Below, piece by piece: positions 1-10,223 of a DNA stretch of 64,000 nt. Source of the DNA: Siphonodentalium dalli. Its lineage: Eukaryota > Mollusca > Scaphopoda > Gadilida > Siphonodentaliidae. Both the position numbers and the translations under genes were made by a program. Positions within the stretch are counted from its first letter, which is position 1, and each line of letters starts with the position of its first letter. Below the pieces are notes generated by a model. It was given only the letters and a program-made list of their open reading frames with translations, made no database searches and had not been told where the DNA came from. The stretch lies in assembly GCA_032622095.1 (NCBI GenBank), contig CP136064.1, positions 139,891,954-139,955,953 on the forward strand, read 5' to 3'.

Positions 1-491
1 GTAATTCTGTTGACACTGGGCAGCGAAGTTGTTCAAACCCCTTCCTCTCTCCCCTGTCTTCAAAAACTGGCCAGCTAGCTGTGGTGAAGAATTGATGTCC
101 GGAAACTATTTTACGTGTGGTCTATTTTTAGACCACCGCGGTGATTTTGTAGCAAACTGACGCACAATTTGCCACAAATGTCGAATTTAGACATTTCAAC
201 TTGTTGTCAGCAATGTCCATCAGTTAGAATAAGAAATATATATATTTAGCAGCATTTTTACAGTTGAAATATAACCGAACACTGAATGTATAATCTTCAG
301 GAACGGAAAAACATGACGAAAATGGCAGAAATTCACAAGTCATTTTTTAGACAGTTTTACACATCAAAATACTCTTCTCCGCGTGGATCCGTGGTTACTT
401 CGTCGCCAATAAAGCAAAACAGGACATTGTATTCTATTAACAACATGGTTTATTCTATATATATTAGCACAAAAGGTAAGAATGCAAGATG
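1..491. other. No gene recognised
   Basis: AT-rich flank of the transposase gene. Short open frames occur but none has a recognisable domain. I could not identify a convincing terminal inverted repeat partner for the neighbouring transposase here. Confidence 0.4.
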
Positions 492-1613
492 TCAGCCAAT
501 AAGCGTCTTGTTCGGTCGGTGTCTAGTTCTGTTCTCCTCTTCTTGGTAGCTGGTAGTGACGTCACATCCTCGGGTGCACTCGAACCGGATAACCGGTACT
601 CTTCGGGACCTAAAACCGCTACAAGGATACACCTTTTTTATCCAATCAAAGAATTCTGCGTAAATATTTAACCCTCTTTTATGATTTTTAAACAGCAAAT
701 GGGCCAAATGGCTTTCAAAGGTTGTGAGGGTGCAGCCAGACATCTGTCTAAAATAGTCTTTACAATGTTTCCAAGCACCCTCAATCGTGTTGGTGTGTAT
801 CTTAAGGATTTCATTTGTTCTAAGGTTGCGGTACTCGTGAGTGAACTCGTACTTATGCAAAACATTAAAATGTTCGTACCCCAATTCATTTAGCGTATTG
901 TACGGAAGCCAACCATCACTGAAAATTCTGGAACCAGGCAGCACGTAATATTTGATTATACTGAGTAAAGTCCCTGCGTCGCTTTGCAGCACTGGGAATA
1001 TTAAAAGTTTTTGGGATTGAACTTCAACTAATCCAAAAATCCACAGCTGCATGCCAACTTTCTTCCCCTTTCCATATTTAGATATACGTCCAAATAAACT
1101 CTCATCGATTTGGATGTCTCCAGAAAATCGTATATTCCTCGTTTCTCTATGAACAAATTCACAGAAAACTTCCCTTACATAAGAGGCCCAATTTACTGCG
1201 GTGCTCTTGTATTGGACCCCTGCCATCTTTGAAGATAAACTCAGGTTAGCCGTTTCTAAGTACGATTTTACGAACACGAAAACATCCTGGAATGCAAGTT
1301 TTGTTCGTGAGAAAAATGAGTTTTTCTTTATAGAAATTTCGTGGTTTTTGTTCTTTTTGCATCTCCAAACATATTGTGTTGCATTTTTAGAACGTTTTTG
1401 TAATGTACAAGGACAAGCACAAATTTCGCAGTCCATGGAGTTCGCAATGAACCCCCTATTTTGGAGCCATGTCACAACAAAATATTGATCCTGTGAAAAC
1501 AATCCATAAAAGTTCCAGGGATTGGAAAAATCAGCTGGTTGAACATCACGAAAATTTTGAATTTTTTTTCGGAAATTTCCATAATCGGACGGTTTTTTTT
1601 CCGAACCTGCCAT
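492..1613 (-). CDS. Merlin/IS1016-type (ISXO2-like) DDE transposase
   Basis: Cut-and-paste transposase of the Merlin superfamily, expected to act in the nucleus on the element's own ends. In the longest open frame (411 codons from 1727) a cysteine-rich N-terminal zinc ribbon (about residues 100-128) precedes an RNase H-like catalytic core. The three acidic residues sit in family-typical settings: D208 in QIDES, D271 in FSDGW and E316 in NTIEGAWK. I prefer the ATG at 1613 (MAGSEKK) because the 38 upstream residues look unlike the family. The last ~45 residues after the WIKKVYP segment are basic and unlike the usual C-terminus, so they may be read-through into flanking DNA. The frame is otherwise uninterrupted, so the protein could be functional. 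I could not locate terminal inverted repeats or a target duplication, so the element boundaries are unknown. Confidence 0.85.
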   Translation of the reverse strand: MAGSEKKPSDYGNFRKKIQNFRDVQPADFSNPWNFYGLFSQDQYFVVTWLQNRGFIANSMDCEICACPCTLQKRSKNATQYVWRCKKNKNHEISIKKNSFFSRTKLAFQDVFVFVKSYLETANLSLSSKMAGVQYKSTAVNWASYVREVFCEFVHRETRNIRFSGDIQIDESLFGRISKYGKGKKVGMQLWIFGLVEVQSQKLLIFPVLQSDAGTLLSIIKYYVLPGSRIFSDGWLPYNTLNELGYEHFNVLHKYEFTHEYRNLRTNEILKIHTNTIEGAWKHCKDYFRQMSGCTLTTFESHLAHLLFKNHKRGLNIYAEFFDWIKKVYPCSGFRSRRVPVIRFECTRGCDVTTSYQEEENRTRHRPNKTLIG

Positions 1614-1815
1614 TGTCAAAGATATGAACGAATAAGGCAAATTGGAGAAGGCAAGAAGAGGGGCGATTGGCAGTAGAAAAACTTTACAAATCTGACCAAT
1701 ATAATGATCATATCTATAATTAGTCATTCCAATTGGCCCTTATTTGGGAAGAAGTCGTAGTTCAAAGTAGCTAACTTCCCTAAAAAGCATGCTGGGTTCG
1801 GGTTGTTTACATGTA

Positions 1816-1974
1816 ATACAATCAGGTAATGACATTCTCGTGTGAACATATACGTGCGTGCACTTTTGATTGGTGAGTGTGGCCATATTTGGTCGTACAA
1901 TCAGGTAATGACATTCTCGTGTGAACATACATGTACGTGCGTGGAATTTTGATTGGTGAGTGTTGCCATATTTG
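1816..1974. repeat. 79-bp tandem repeat, two copies plus fragments
   Basis: The phrase CAATCAGGTAATGACATTC starts at 1819 and again at 1898, giving a 79-bp period. The copies also share a TTGATTGGTGAGTG segment. That segment recurs in reduced form near 2030 and 2090, suggesting older decayed copies downstream. Confidence 0.8.
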
Positions 1975-2523
1975 GTCATAAGAATCTGTCATTTGGTCAA
2001 GTGACAAATCCTTATCCACTGCATGACATTGATTGGTGAGTGTTAGATGATATCAGGTGTATACTGGCTGTGCACGTGTGGACATGCAATTGATTGGTGA
2101 TATTTGGTCATGGTGATGTCATATGGCCACGCGTGACATCCTTATGGGGGGGGGGGTTGTCACGTGATGTGACCCCGTATCATGCGATGTCCCCGTAATT
2201 TGTGTCAGTATCTTTCCGTATACCCCTAACACTTCCATGCCCCTTTACTCAATCATTTTCACACCCCAAAGGATAACCCTTTCACGGGTGTTTTAAGATT
2301 GTTATAGATAAAGGTATACATTAAAATAAATTAATATAGTATATACTCATGAAACATCCCCGTCATACAAAAGTATAAACAAAACTAAAATTAATTTATA
2401 TATATAATTTATTTATTATTATAAATATAATATTGTACATGTACTAAAGAACGGGAATATTGGGAGGGGGGGGGGTCACCACCCATATACAAAGTGCTAA
2501 TCCCACAAATATATCCGGTTATA

Positions 2524-2900
2524 GATTCCGGGCCACCGACTTTTTGTGATTAGTCGGGAGATATAAGCATCCGTTTCCTGCGAGTCTGGTCGCAGGACAG
2601 ACGAGCTGAGCTAGTGGCATCCGTTGAAAAGATCTTGCCAAGAATCGTTAAGCCTCGCGCCCGAGCTAGCGTTTTTGACTAAGTCTCGCACCAGAAAGTA
2701 CTATTCCGGAGGGAACTTTGATAGTACTTTCTGGTGCGAGACTTATTAAAAACGCTAGCTCGGGCGCGAGGCTTAACGATTCTTGGCAAGATCTTTTCAA
2801 CGGATACCACTAGCTCAGCTCGTCTGGCCTGCGGCCAGACTCGCAGGAAACGGATGCTTATATCTCCCGACTAATCACAAAAAGTCGGTGGCCCGGAATC
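2524..2900. repeat. Long near-perfect inverted repeat (hairpin), copy 1
   Basis: The arm starting with ATTCCGGGCCACCGAC at 2525 returns as its reverse complement ending at 2899. Arms are about 176 bp with a loop of roughly 20 bases around 2703-2722. There are few mismatches over the arms. Transcribed in either direction it would form a long double-stranded RNA. Confidence 0.9.
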
Positions 2901-3363
2901 CCCCCCCATAAAGAGCCCCACTCAATACAAACAGCACACAGCTGTTATGACGTAACAGCTAACCACACAAAATATTGGGGGGGGGGGGGGGGTATCAAGT
3001 GATGTATACCCCGTATCATGCGATGTCCCCGTAATACGTGTCAGTATCTTTCCGTATACCCCTAACACTTCCATGCCCCTTTACTCAATCATTTTCACAC
3101 CCCAAAGGATAACCCTTTCACGGGTGTTTTAAGATTGTTGTTATAGATAAAGGTATACATTAAAATAAAATTATGTAGTATATACTCATGAAACGTCCCC
3201 GTCATACAAAAGTATAAACCAAACTAAATTTAATTTATATATATATATTTATTTATTATTATAATTATAATATTGTACATGTACTAAATAACGGGAATGT
3301 TGGGGGGGGGGGGGTCACCACCCATATACAAAGTGCTAATCCCACAAATATATCCGGTTATAG

Positions 3364-3741
3364 AATTCCGGGCCACCGACTTTTTGTGATTAGTCGGGAG
3401 ATATAAGCATCCGTTTCCTGCGAGTCTGGCCGCAGGCCAGACGAGGTGAGCTAGTGGCATCCGTTGAAAAGATCTTGCCAAGAATCGTTAAGCCTCGCGC
3501 CCGAGCTAGCGTTTTTGACTAAGTCTCGCACCAGAAAGTACTATTCCGGAGGGAACTTTGATAGTAGTTTCTGGTGCGAGACTTATTAAAAAACGCTAGC
3601 TCGGGCGCGAGGCTTAACGATTCTTGGCAAGATCTTTTCAACGGATGCCACTAGCTCAGCTCGTCTGGCCTGCGGCCAGACTCGCAGGAAACGGATGCTT
3701 ATATCTCCCGACTAATCACAAAAAATCGGTGGCCCGGAATC
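3364..3741. repeat. Long near-perfect inverted repeat (hairpin), copy 2
   Basis: Second copy of the palindrome, 840 bp downstream of the first, with the same arms and loop. It carries a few private substitutions and one inserted A, consistent with duplication of the whole 835-bp unit. Confidence 0.9.
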
Positions 3742-4383
3742 CCCCCCCATAAAGAGCCCCACTCAATACAAACAGCACACAGCTGTTATGACGTAACAGC
3801 TAACTACAAAAAATATTGGGGGGGGGTATCAAGTGATGTATACCCCGTATCATGCGATGTCCCCGTAATACGTGTCAGTATCTTTCCGTATACCCCTAAC
3901 ACTTCCATGCCCCTTTACTCAATCATTTTCACACCCCAAAGGATAACCCTTTCGCGGGTGTTTTAAGATTGTTGTTATAGATAAAGGTATACATTATGAT
4001 AAATGTATATAGTATATACTCACGAAACGTCCCCGTCATATATAAGTATAAACAAAAATAAATTTACTTTATATACATATTTATTTATTATTATAAATAT
4101 AATATTGTACATATATGCTCATACGAAATCCCCGGTACGCCGTACATTTTTTGAAATTCCCGCGTTTACTCGTCCAATTAAATCTTTGGTTACATCTGCC
4201 TGCCGATGCTTCGGTGGGCGGAGCGTGTCATAAATAAACTCCGATACAAACCGTCGCTGTAGCGTCGCCTACAGCGATGGTCATTTATTGATTTTTCCGG
4301 TCGCCGGCTAACCGGAGAAATCTCATTATTCACCGGCGCTGGAGACAGCGATATCCCAGACGGGGAGATCGCATGAGATCGCC

Positions 4384-4761
4384 GAGTTTTCTTCATAATT
4401 TTCGACGCTGTTCGCAGTATAACAATTCCGTTCGCTTTATGATATTTATTCAGATAGTGATTCAAAGTTTATAACATACCAGTTGACTTTAGCGCTTGGT
4501 TAAACTAGATGTGATCTTTGTTACTAGATATATCTGATATATGTAGTTCAAATGTTAGATACGTATTTAAGCAGGGATGTGATAATTATTTATTGATTTA
4601 AATTGAAATAATTTGTGAGGAGTTCATGGCCATTTTCTGATGTACTTATCAAGTTGAAATTTGAAATGTGTGTGGTTCAAACAAAGAGTCTACTTTGTCC
4701 CACATATTGAATGTTTAACATTTTCAGACAATTATGTACCACCAATCAATTAGAGATATGT
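4384..4761 (+). repeat. Left terminal inverted repeat of the 5-kb segment
   Basis: Outer edge reads GAGTTTTCTTCATAATTTTC. The inner edge ends at TAGAGATATGT. It matches 9017-9394 in reverse complement over its full length. Confidence 0.9.
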
Positions 4762-4778
4762 CTGAACATTGTTAGAAA

Positions 4779-5490
4779 AATGTGGCAAATGACCACGGGA
4801 ACGTACTCGGTAAAAAATAAGAAAAATTTTGTGCTCGAAATGGCTCGAAATTAGGCAAAGTAAAAAACATGAAGGGAAAATGGCCCCAATGAGTCCAAAT
4901 TCGCAAATGGCCTGACGAGCGGAACATTTTGGGCCGAATAGTTAATGAGTCGAGTTTGAAAAAGTGACTCGACCCAGTGCTCAGTCCGAAATTGTTTTTT
5001 AAATGTGGCAAATGACCACGGGAACGTACTTAGTTAAAAAAAAAAATTTGGGCTGAAATATTTGAGTCGAACATTCCGAAATGCCTCGATATCAGGCAAA
5101 GTCCAAAAATTTAAGGGAAAATGGCCCCAATTAGTCCAAATTCGCAAGGTGCCAGATAGGCGGAACATTTTGGGCCGAATTTTTTTTAGGTCGTTTGAAA
5201 AAGTGGTCAGAATATGACTCGACCCAGTGTTCGGACCGAATTTGTTTTAGAAAATATGGCAAATGACCACATGAACGTACTTAGTTAAAATTTGGGCCGA
5301 AAAAAATTTGGGTCGAAAAGTCCGAAATGCCTCGTCAGCCGGCAATTACCATAAAAAGAAGGGCAAATAGCCCCAATGGGTTCAAATTCGCAAGCGGACA
5401 GATGGGCGGAACAATTTGGGCGAAATTTTTTTAGGGTCGAGTTTGAAAAAAGTGGTCCGAATATGACTCTAACCAGTGCTCGGTCAGAAT
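4779..5490 (-). repeat. Three copies of a ~220-250 bp dispersed repeat, minus orientation
   Basis: The phrase TGTGGCAAATGACCAC (or a close variant) starts at 4781, 5004 and 5255. Each is followed by reverse-complement versions of the block that is plus-oriented at 14.0-15.0 kb. Landmarks include GGGAAAATGGCCCCAATGAG and a GACTCGACCCAGTG segment. No long open frame is consistent across copies. Confidence 0.8.
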
Positions 5491-5499
5491 TTTTTTAAA

Positions 5500-5965
5500 T
5501 AGTGGACACTTTTTGACGTTAGGTAGTTCGTTTGAAACATAATTATCAGCCATAGATGGGGAATAATGTGTGTATCTAGAGAAAAATACGATCAAATTGT
5601 CTAGCCTGCAGAGCGGTTCACAAAAATGCTATCTGCGTCCATATGTGGGTACCCACCATAATTTTGGGTATCAAAGCAGATCGATTCTGCGACGGGATGT
5701 CTCCAAACGAGATGTGGGATGTCAAAAATGTGAATGATGTACTTCACATTTTGACCGTTTCTGCTTGATAATATCCCAATTATCATTCGGACAGGTCGGC
5801 ACATGGATCATCTTTAGGGCGGGGTGCATTTGCAAGGGTGAAAACGTGTATATGGGTGTTTTATGTTCTAATGTCATACTAATAGTATAGGCTATGCTGT
5901 GTTATTCGACATTATAGACCGGGAACTGTACAACGAATGGAAACATTAAATCAGTATAAATCAAT
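5500..5965. other. No gene recognised
   Basis: Spacer between opposite-orientation copies of the dispersed repeat. Short frames occur on both strands without a recognisable domain. Confidence 0.4.
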
Positions 5966-5969
5966 AGTT

Positions 5970-6100
5970 AGCAGGGACGAGTCACATTCGGACCACTTTT
6001 ACAAACTCGATCCAAAAACTTTTCGGCCCAAAATGTTCCACCCATCTGGCCACTTGCGAATTTTGAATTCATTGGGACCGTTTTTTCCTTCATTTTTTTT
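5970..6100 (+). repeat. Partial plus-oriented copy of the ~220-bp dispersed repeat
   Basis: Contains CATTCGGACCACTTTTACAA, the ATGTTCCACCCATCTGGCCA segment and the TTTGAATTCATTGGG segment, matching the 14.0-15.0 kb array in the same orientation. Confidence 0.75.
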
Positions 6101-6350
6101 GGACTTAGCCACGTGGTGGGTTACAAAATGGCGGCAAGCAAGAAGTTCGAGTGAAAAGGCGTCGATTGAAATTACGGTCTGCGGTATTTAATAATTAGAG
6201 TTTGGCTGTGTATGTTTCACTGATGAGTTGCTAAATATCCCTACTTGGACATCGGAGTGTGTTGGTGCATAATTAAAACGTATGTTACAAGAATTTTGAC
6301 TTTGTTTGTATACGATTTCCGTTCACCTATTTTCGAGGTACGACTAAAAC

Positions 6351-7499
6351 ATGTCGGCCAAGGATTCATCGGTTCAAAACAAAGGTTCTAACTTGAACTC
6401 TAATGCGACGCATAAAACCCCTTCTGTACCAGAGAAGAGGAAAACTGTTGAGGACGTTTCACCAGCGGAACCGAGGTCTTTAAGACGACGCGGGTCAGTT
6501 GGGGATTTGCCCTCATTTGGTACTGATTTTAGTGACTCTGAAATTGAGGGATCACAGGATAGACTTAAAATAAAACCGAAATTACCAGCAAATCGTCGTA
6601 CTTTCAGTGTACAAGAACTACTTGAAAATGCCATCCAAACAGACAAATTTTCCGATCTTTGCAAATCCAAAATCATTCCTGAACTTCAATTAACTTTAAC
6701 AACCGAAATTAAAACTGCAATGGACAAAGCAGTCGACCAAATAGTTACATCATTGCCCAAGAAGTTAGAAGATTGTATGAAAATTGTAATTGAGACCCAA
6801 CAAAATGAAATAGATTCACTCAAGGAACAACTGAAAATAAGAGATGAACAGCAGCAGAAACTCACTGTGAAAGTAAATAAACTTGAGCACAAACTTCACC
6901 ATGAAATTGAGGAGCGTGAGCAGCATGGTAGGAGTAATAGCATAAGGCTACTGAATTTTCCAATTCCTCTATCAACCAAGAGTACATGGGATCTGGACAC
7001 AGGTCTCATGATTAAACATTTTGCAAAGACCCACTTTGGTATTGAAGTTACTCCAAAGGATATAGTAAGATCACATCCACTTGGAGAAATAAGAAAATGG
7101 TATAATACTGGTGAAAATTCCAGCCATATGAAGGAAGTAATGGTCACAGCTGATTCAGGCACCCACATAAAGTCAGGTGATAATGGAAACCGTGTAATGA
7201 ACAAAACTGTCAATATTATAGTCCACTTCACTACATATGAGATGAAAGACAACATATACAGAGCTAAAAAGCAACTGAAAGGAGTCTCCAGAGTAATGGT
7301 GTGTGAAGACCTGACCCCAGAAAGACAAGCAATTGTGAAAAGACTGTCAGCACTAAAAAGGGAAGGAACAGTCAACTCATTCTGGACCAAAGATGGCAAG
7401 ATATTTTACAAACTGCATGAGACCTCCAAGAAGTCTATGGTTGACTTGGGTTCTGACACTGACTCTCAGCTACCAAAACCAAAGTTGGGCAGAAAATAA
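6351..7499 (+). CDS. LINE ORF1-like nucleic-acid-binding protein (382 aa), intact
   Basis: The frame runs uninterrupted from an ATG at 6351. The first ~90 residues are Ser/Pro/Lys-rich and look disordered, including a short Arg/Ser patch. Residues ~115-195 are rich in Lys, Glu, Gln and Leu and look like a coiled coil (NEIDSLKEQLKIRDEQQQK is typical). The region from ~195 (RSNSIRLLNFP) resembles the RRM-like core of L1-type ORF1 proteins. The final ~100 residues contain CEDLTPERQ and FWTKDGKIFYK, which I recognise from invertebrate LINE ORF1 C-terminal domains. Such proteins bind LINE RNA as trimers with chaperone activity. No endonuclease or reverse transcriptase follows within the inverted-repeat segment. 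An RRM/coiled-coil protein recruited by another element is the alternative. Confidence 0.7.
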   Translation: MSAKDSSVQNKGSNLNSNATHKTPSVPEKRKTVEDVSPAEPRSLRRRGSVGDLPSFGTDFSDSEIEGSQDRLKIKPKLPANRRTFSVQELLENAIQTDKFSDLCKSKIIPELQLTLTTEIKTAMDKAVDQIVTSLPKKLEDCMKIVIETQQNEIDSLKEQLKIRDEQQQKLTVKVNKLEHKLHHEIEEREQHGRSNSIRLLNFPIPLSTKSTWDLDTGLMIKHFAKTHFGIEVTPKDIVRSHPLGEIRKWYNTGENSSHMKEVMVTADSGTHIKSGDNGNRVMNKTVNIIVHFTTYEMKDNIYRAKKQLKGVSRVMVCEDLTPERQAIVKRLSALKREGTVNSFWTKDGKIFYKLHETSKKSMVDLGSDTDSQLPKPKLGRK

Positions 7500-7575
7500 G
7501 CAATGATTTCTAGCAATGACTAGCAATCTCAACACCTGTATATATGTTCCAATGACAATACTCAAACAAACCATA

Positions 7576-7758
7576 ATGTAGTTACCATTATGAATTGCTT
7601 TTCATGATTCTCCCACACAACTAAAATTGCCAGACAAAATACTGATGAAAATAATTTAATATTTAATATTGTAGTTACCATTGTGACTTGCTTTTCAAGA
7701 TTCTCCCACACAACTAAAATTGCCAGACAAAATACTGATGAAAATAATTTAATATTGG
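7576..7758. repeat. 93-bp direct repeat, two copies
   Basis: GTAGTTACCATT starts at 7578 and 7671. The copies share a CTCCCACACAACTAAAATTG segment and an ATACTGATGAAAATAATTT segment, and differ at a handful of positions. Confidence 0.9.
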
Positions 7759-8189
7759 GTGCACATCAGTCCAATGGACTTTAATCTAAGACAATTTGTA
7801 TGTCGCAAGACCTGACAAATTGGATTATTGGGGAAAAAACTCATCAGTACTAATATGTAAACTGAATGCTATAAATCATGTCTAGAACATATGTGTACTG
7901 ACTACTTTAACTTTAATTCAAAGTAATACTGATACATTAATAACAACATGAATGATAGGGGTTAAATGTTCCACCAATTCATTTATATGTAAATTGAATT
8001 AAAAAATCTAATTGCAATACATTCCTTCCATATCTTTGTGAATGCTCGAAACATGAATAGCAAGTCAAACTGTGTAACTGCTCTACAAATATTATATAAA
8101 TAAATCATACTGACATTACTGTCTGGAGCCATTAATACATTTATTGTGACCATGATATTGTCATCAAACTTGTATACCTGAGCCTAGCT

Positions 8190-8765
8190 TGAGAAATGTA
8201 AGTGCTATATAATTGTCTAAAAATGGTAATCAGTAATACACCTTTATATTGATTGTATTTTGCCTAATCAGTGCTAAATACTGATAACTGTTTGAACTTC
8301 TGTTTTGCATTGCTTTATATAGCTTCCAATTTTGAAGCTATGTTAGGTAATGTAAGCAGACCAATAGTTTTGGTCTAAATAGACTAGTGCTATGTATTTG
8401 TGTAAAAATGGTAAACATTAATCAGTAATACACCTTTATATTGATTGTATTTTGCCTAATCAGTGCTAAATACTGATAACTGTTTGAACTTATGTTTTGC
8501 ATTGCTTTATATAGCTTCAAACTTTGAAGCTATGTAAAGTAGTGTAAGACAGACCAATATTTTTTGGAATAAACAGACTATAGTGCTGTATATTTGTCTA
8601 AAAATGGTAAACATTAATCAGTAATACACGTTTATATTGATTGTATTTTGCCTAATCAGTGCTAAATACTGATAACTGTTTGAACTTCTGTTTTACATTA
8701 CTTTACATAGCTTCAAACTTTGAGGCTATATAAAGTAATGAAAAACAGACCAATATATTTGGAAT
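8190..8765. repeat. ~194-bp tandem repeat, three copies
   Basis: CAGTAATACAC starts at 8231, 8423 and 8619, giving periods of 192 and 196 bp. Each copy contains TTGATTGTATTTTGCC and a small self-complementary AGCTTC...GAAGCT element. It lies in AT-rich DNA between the ORF1-like gene and the right inverted repeat. Confidence 0.9.
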
Positions 8766-9016
8766 ATATAGACTCAATTCCACACATTTTTCAAACATTC
8801 ACTTGATAAATACATTCTTTTATGTTTGCTTATGCTTTCTCAATATGTGTTTAAGTAAATTTAATAATTGGTAATTTATATTGCATATATCTAAATCATT
8901 GTTGGAAACAGTATAAGTATAAGTGGTGCCATTTTATGAGTCTCTACAACACATTTATGTCGAATGTATTATTCAGAATGTACATACTAAAAGTACTAAA
9001 ATTGTACACACGTACC
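8766..9016. other. AT-rich spacer with a faint copy of inverted-repeat sequence
   Basis: Around 8771-8815 the text CCACACATTTTTCAAAC...CACTTGATAAATACATTC resembles the inner part of the right inverted repeat near 9109-9145. It may be an older, decayed duplication. No coding content. Confidence 0.45.
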
Positions 9017-9394
9017 ACATATCTCTAATTGATTGGTGGTACATAATTGTTTGAAAATGTTAAACATTCAATATGTGGGACAAAGTAGACTTTTTGTTTG
9101 AACCACACACATTTCAAATTTCAACTTGATAAGTACATCAGAAAATGGCCATGAACTCCTCACAAATTATTTCAAATTAAATCAATAAATAATTATCACA
9201 TCCCTGCTTAAATACGTATCTAACATTTGAACTACATATATCAGATATATCTAGTAACAAAGATCACATCTAGTTTAACCAAGCGCTAAAGTCAACTGGT
9301 ATGTTATAAACTTTGAATCACTATCTGAATAAATATCATAAAGCGAACGGAATTGTTATACTGCGAACAGCGTCGAAAATTATGAAGAAAACTC
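9017..9394 (-). repeat. Right terminal inverted repeat of the 5-kb segment
   Basis: Reverse complement of 4384-4761, ending ATGAAGAAAACTC at 9394. Beyond this the flanks diverge at once. Confidence 0.9.
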
Positions 9395-10223
9395 ACCATA
9401 CACATTATTAATCCAACCTTCCAACTCTCAATTTTGTGCATGTACATTTATACACGTAAGTTATGGTTGTGTATATATATATAAGACGATACGCACATCC
9501 AATTTCAGATAAATGACTGCCAAATAGTCATGTACGCGTAGAACCTGACCTATTTTCGCGTCTGTCTTGCTTTCCACGAGCGTACAATTCTCAATCGTTC
9601 CCCTTCCCGAAATACTATAACCCGGCAGTTGACCCACTGACCAGAACACTAACAAGAGAGATTGATACGATCGTGTTCCCGGCGTACACAACAGGCCGAA
9701 TTATTCAAAGCAATAAACGAGACAATTCATAGACCTTCGCTGTGCCCGCACAGTTCATGTCCCGATCGACGCTCGATTTGTATCGGTCAACAGTGTCTGG
9801 TAATCCGCTAATAATTCCGCACAATATTCACGAGTTTGAGCTAGATGTATATCGCGTACATGTAACATGCCAACGCTCTTTGATGCAGTCTTTTGGCACA
9901 TTCAAATACACACATTACATGAACCTAAATCAAATATGTGTCTCTGTAGCTTGGATGAATTGCTAAAGGCATACACTCCAAATTTGTACATTAGTTATAG
10001 ATTTATGCAGACTTTTGTAATTTCCACTATAAAATGGATAACTTTACATACTTAATGTTATTTTCTCTCTTTTTTTGGTCTAAATCTTACACATCTTATC
10101 TGAAACATTCATGTAAACATATATGCTTCACTACCCGTCGGTCAAAGTTCTTGAGCAGCCTACATCATCTATGTTTTCCTGTTAGCCTATCATGCGCCTT
10201 ACTGACTTTCTGTACAACTATTC
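9395..10223. other. Probable LINE 5' region or flank, no gene recognised
   Basis: Lies between the 5-kb segment and the start of the CR1-type LINE frame. Several short plus-strand frames have no recognisable domain. No ORF1 was recognised, so either the LINE is 5' truncated or its ORF1 has decayed. Confidence 0.4.

Larger units (their letters stand above)
2140..4110. repeat. 835-bp tandem repeat, about 2.4 copies
   Basis: The phrase CCCCGTATCATGCGATGTCC starts at 2173, 3009 and 3843, giving periods of 836 and 834 bp. Each unit has a poly-G run, a conserved single-copy segment of about 300 bp, a second poly-G run and then a long palindrome. The third copy stops near 4110, before its palindrome. 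The copies are very similar, so the amplification looks recent. No coding potential is seen. It may be a satellite derived from a foldback element. Confidence 0.9.
4384..9394. mobile_element. 5,011-bp segment with 378-bp terminal inverted repeats
   Basis: Positions 4384-4761 and 9017-9394 are reverse complements without net gaps: paired coordinates sum to 13778 at both the outer and inner edges. Stretches I compared base by base differ at about 1 in 40-60 positions. Inside lie a minus-oriented repeat array, one plus-oriented copy of the same repeat, an intact ORF1-like gene and two tandem repeat blocks. No transposase or reverse transcriptase is encoded, so it may be non-autonomous or an inverted segmental duplication. 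No clear target-site duplication is seen outside the repeats. The outer flank at 4110-4383 is more GC-rich and does not recur on the right. Confidence 0.7.

Noticed and set aside
2524-2900. Terminal inverted repeats of a DNA transposon
   Set aside because: The arms enclose only a ~20-base loop, leaving no room for an internal sequence; described as a palindrome in a tandem unit instead.
4190-4465. 91-codon minus-strand frame across the left inverted-repeat edge
   Set aside because: It begins at a TTG, spans the repeat boundary and has no recognisable domain. The copy at the right repeat does not preserve it.
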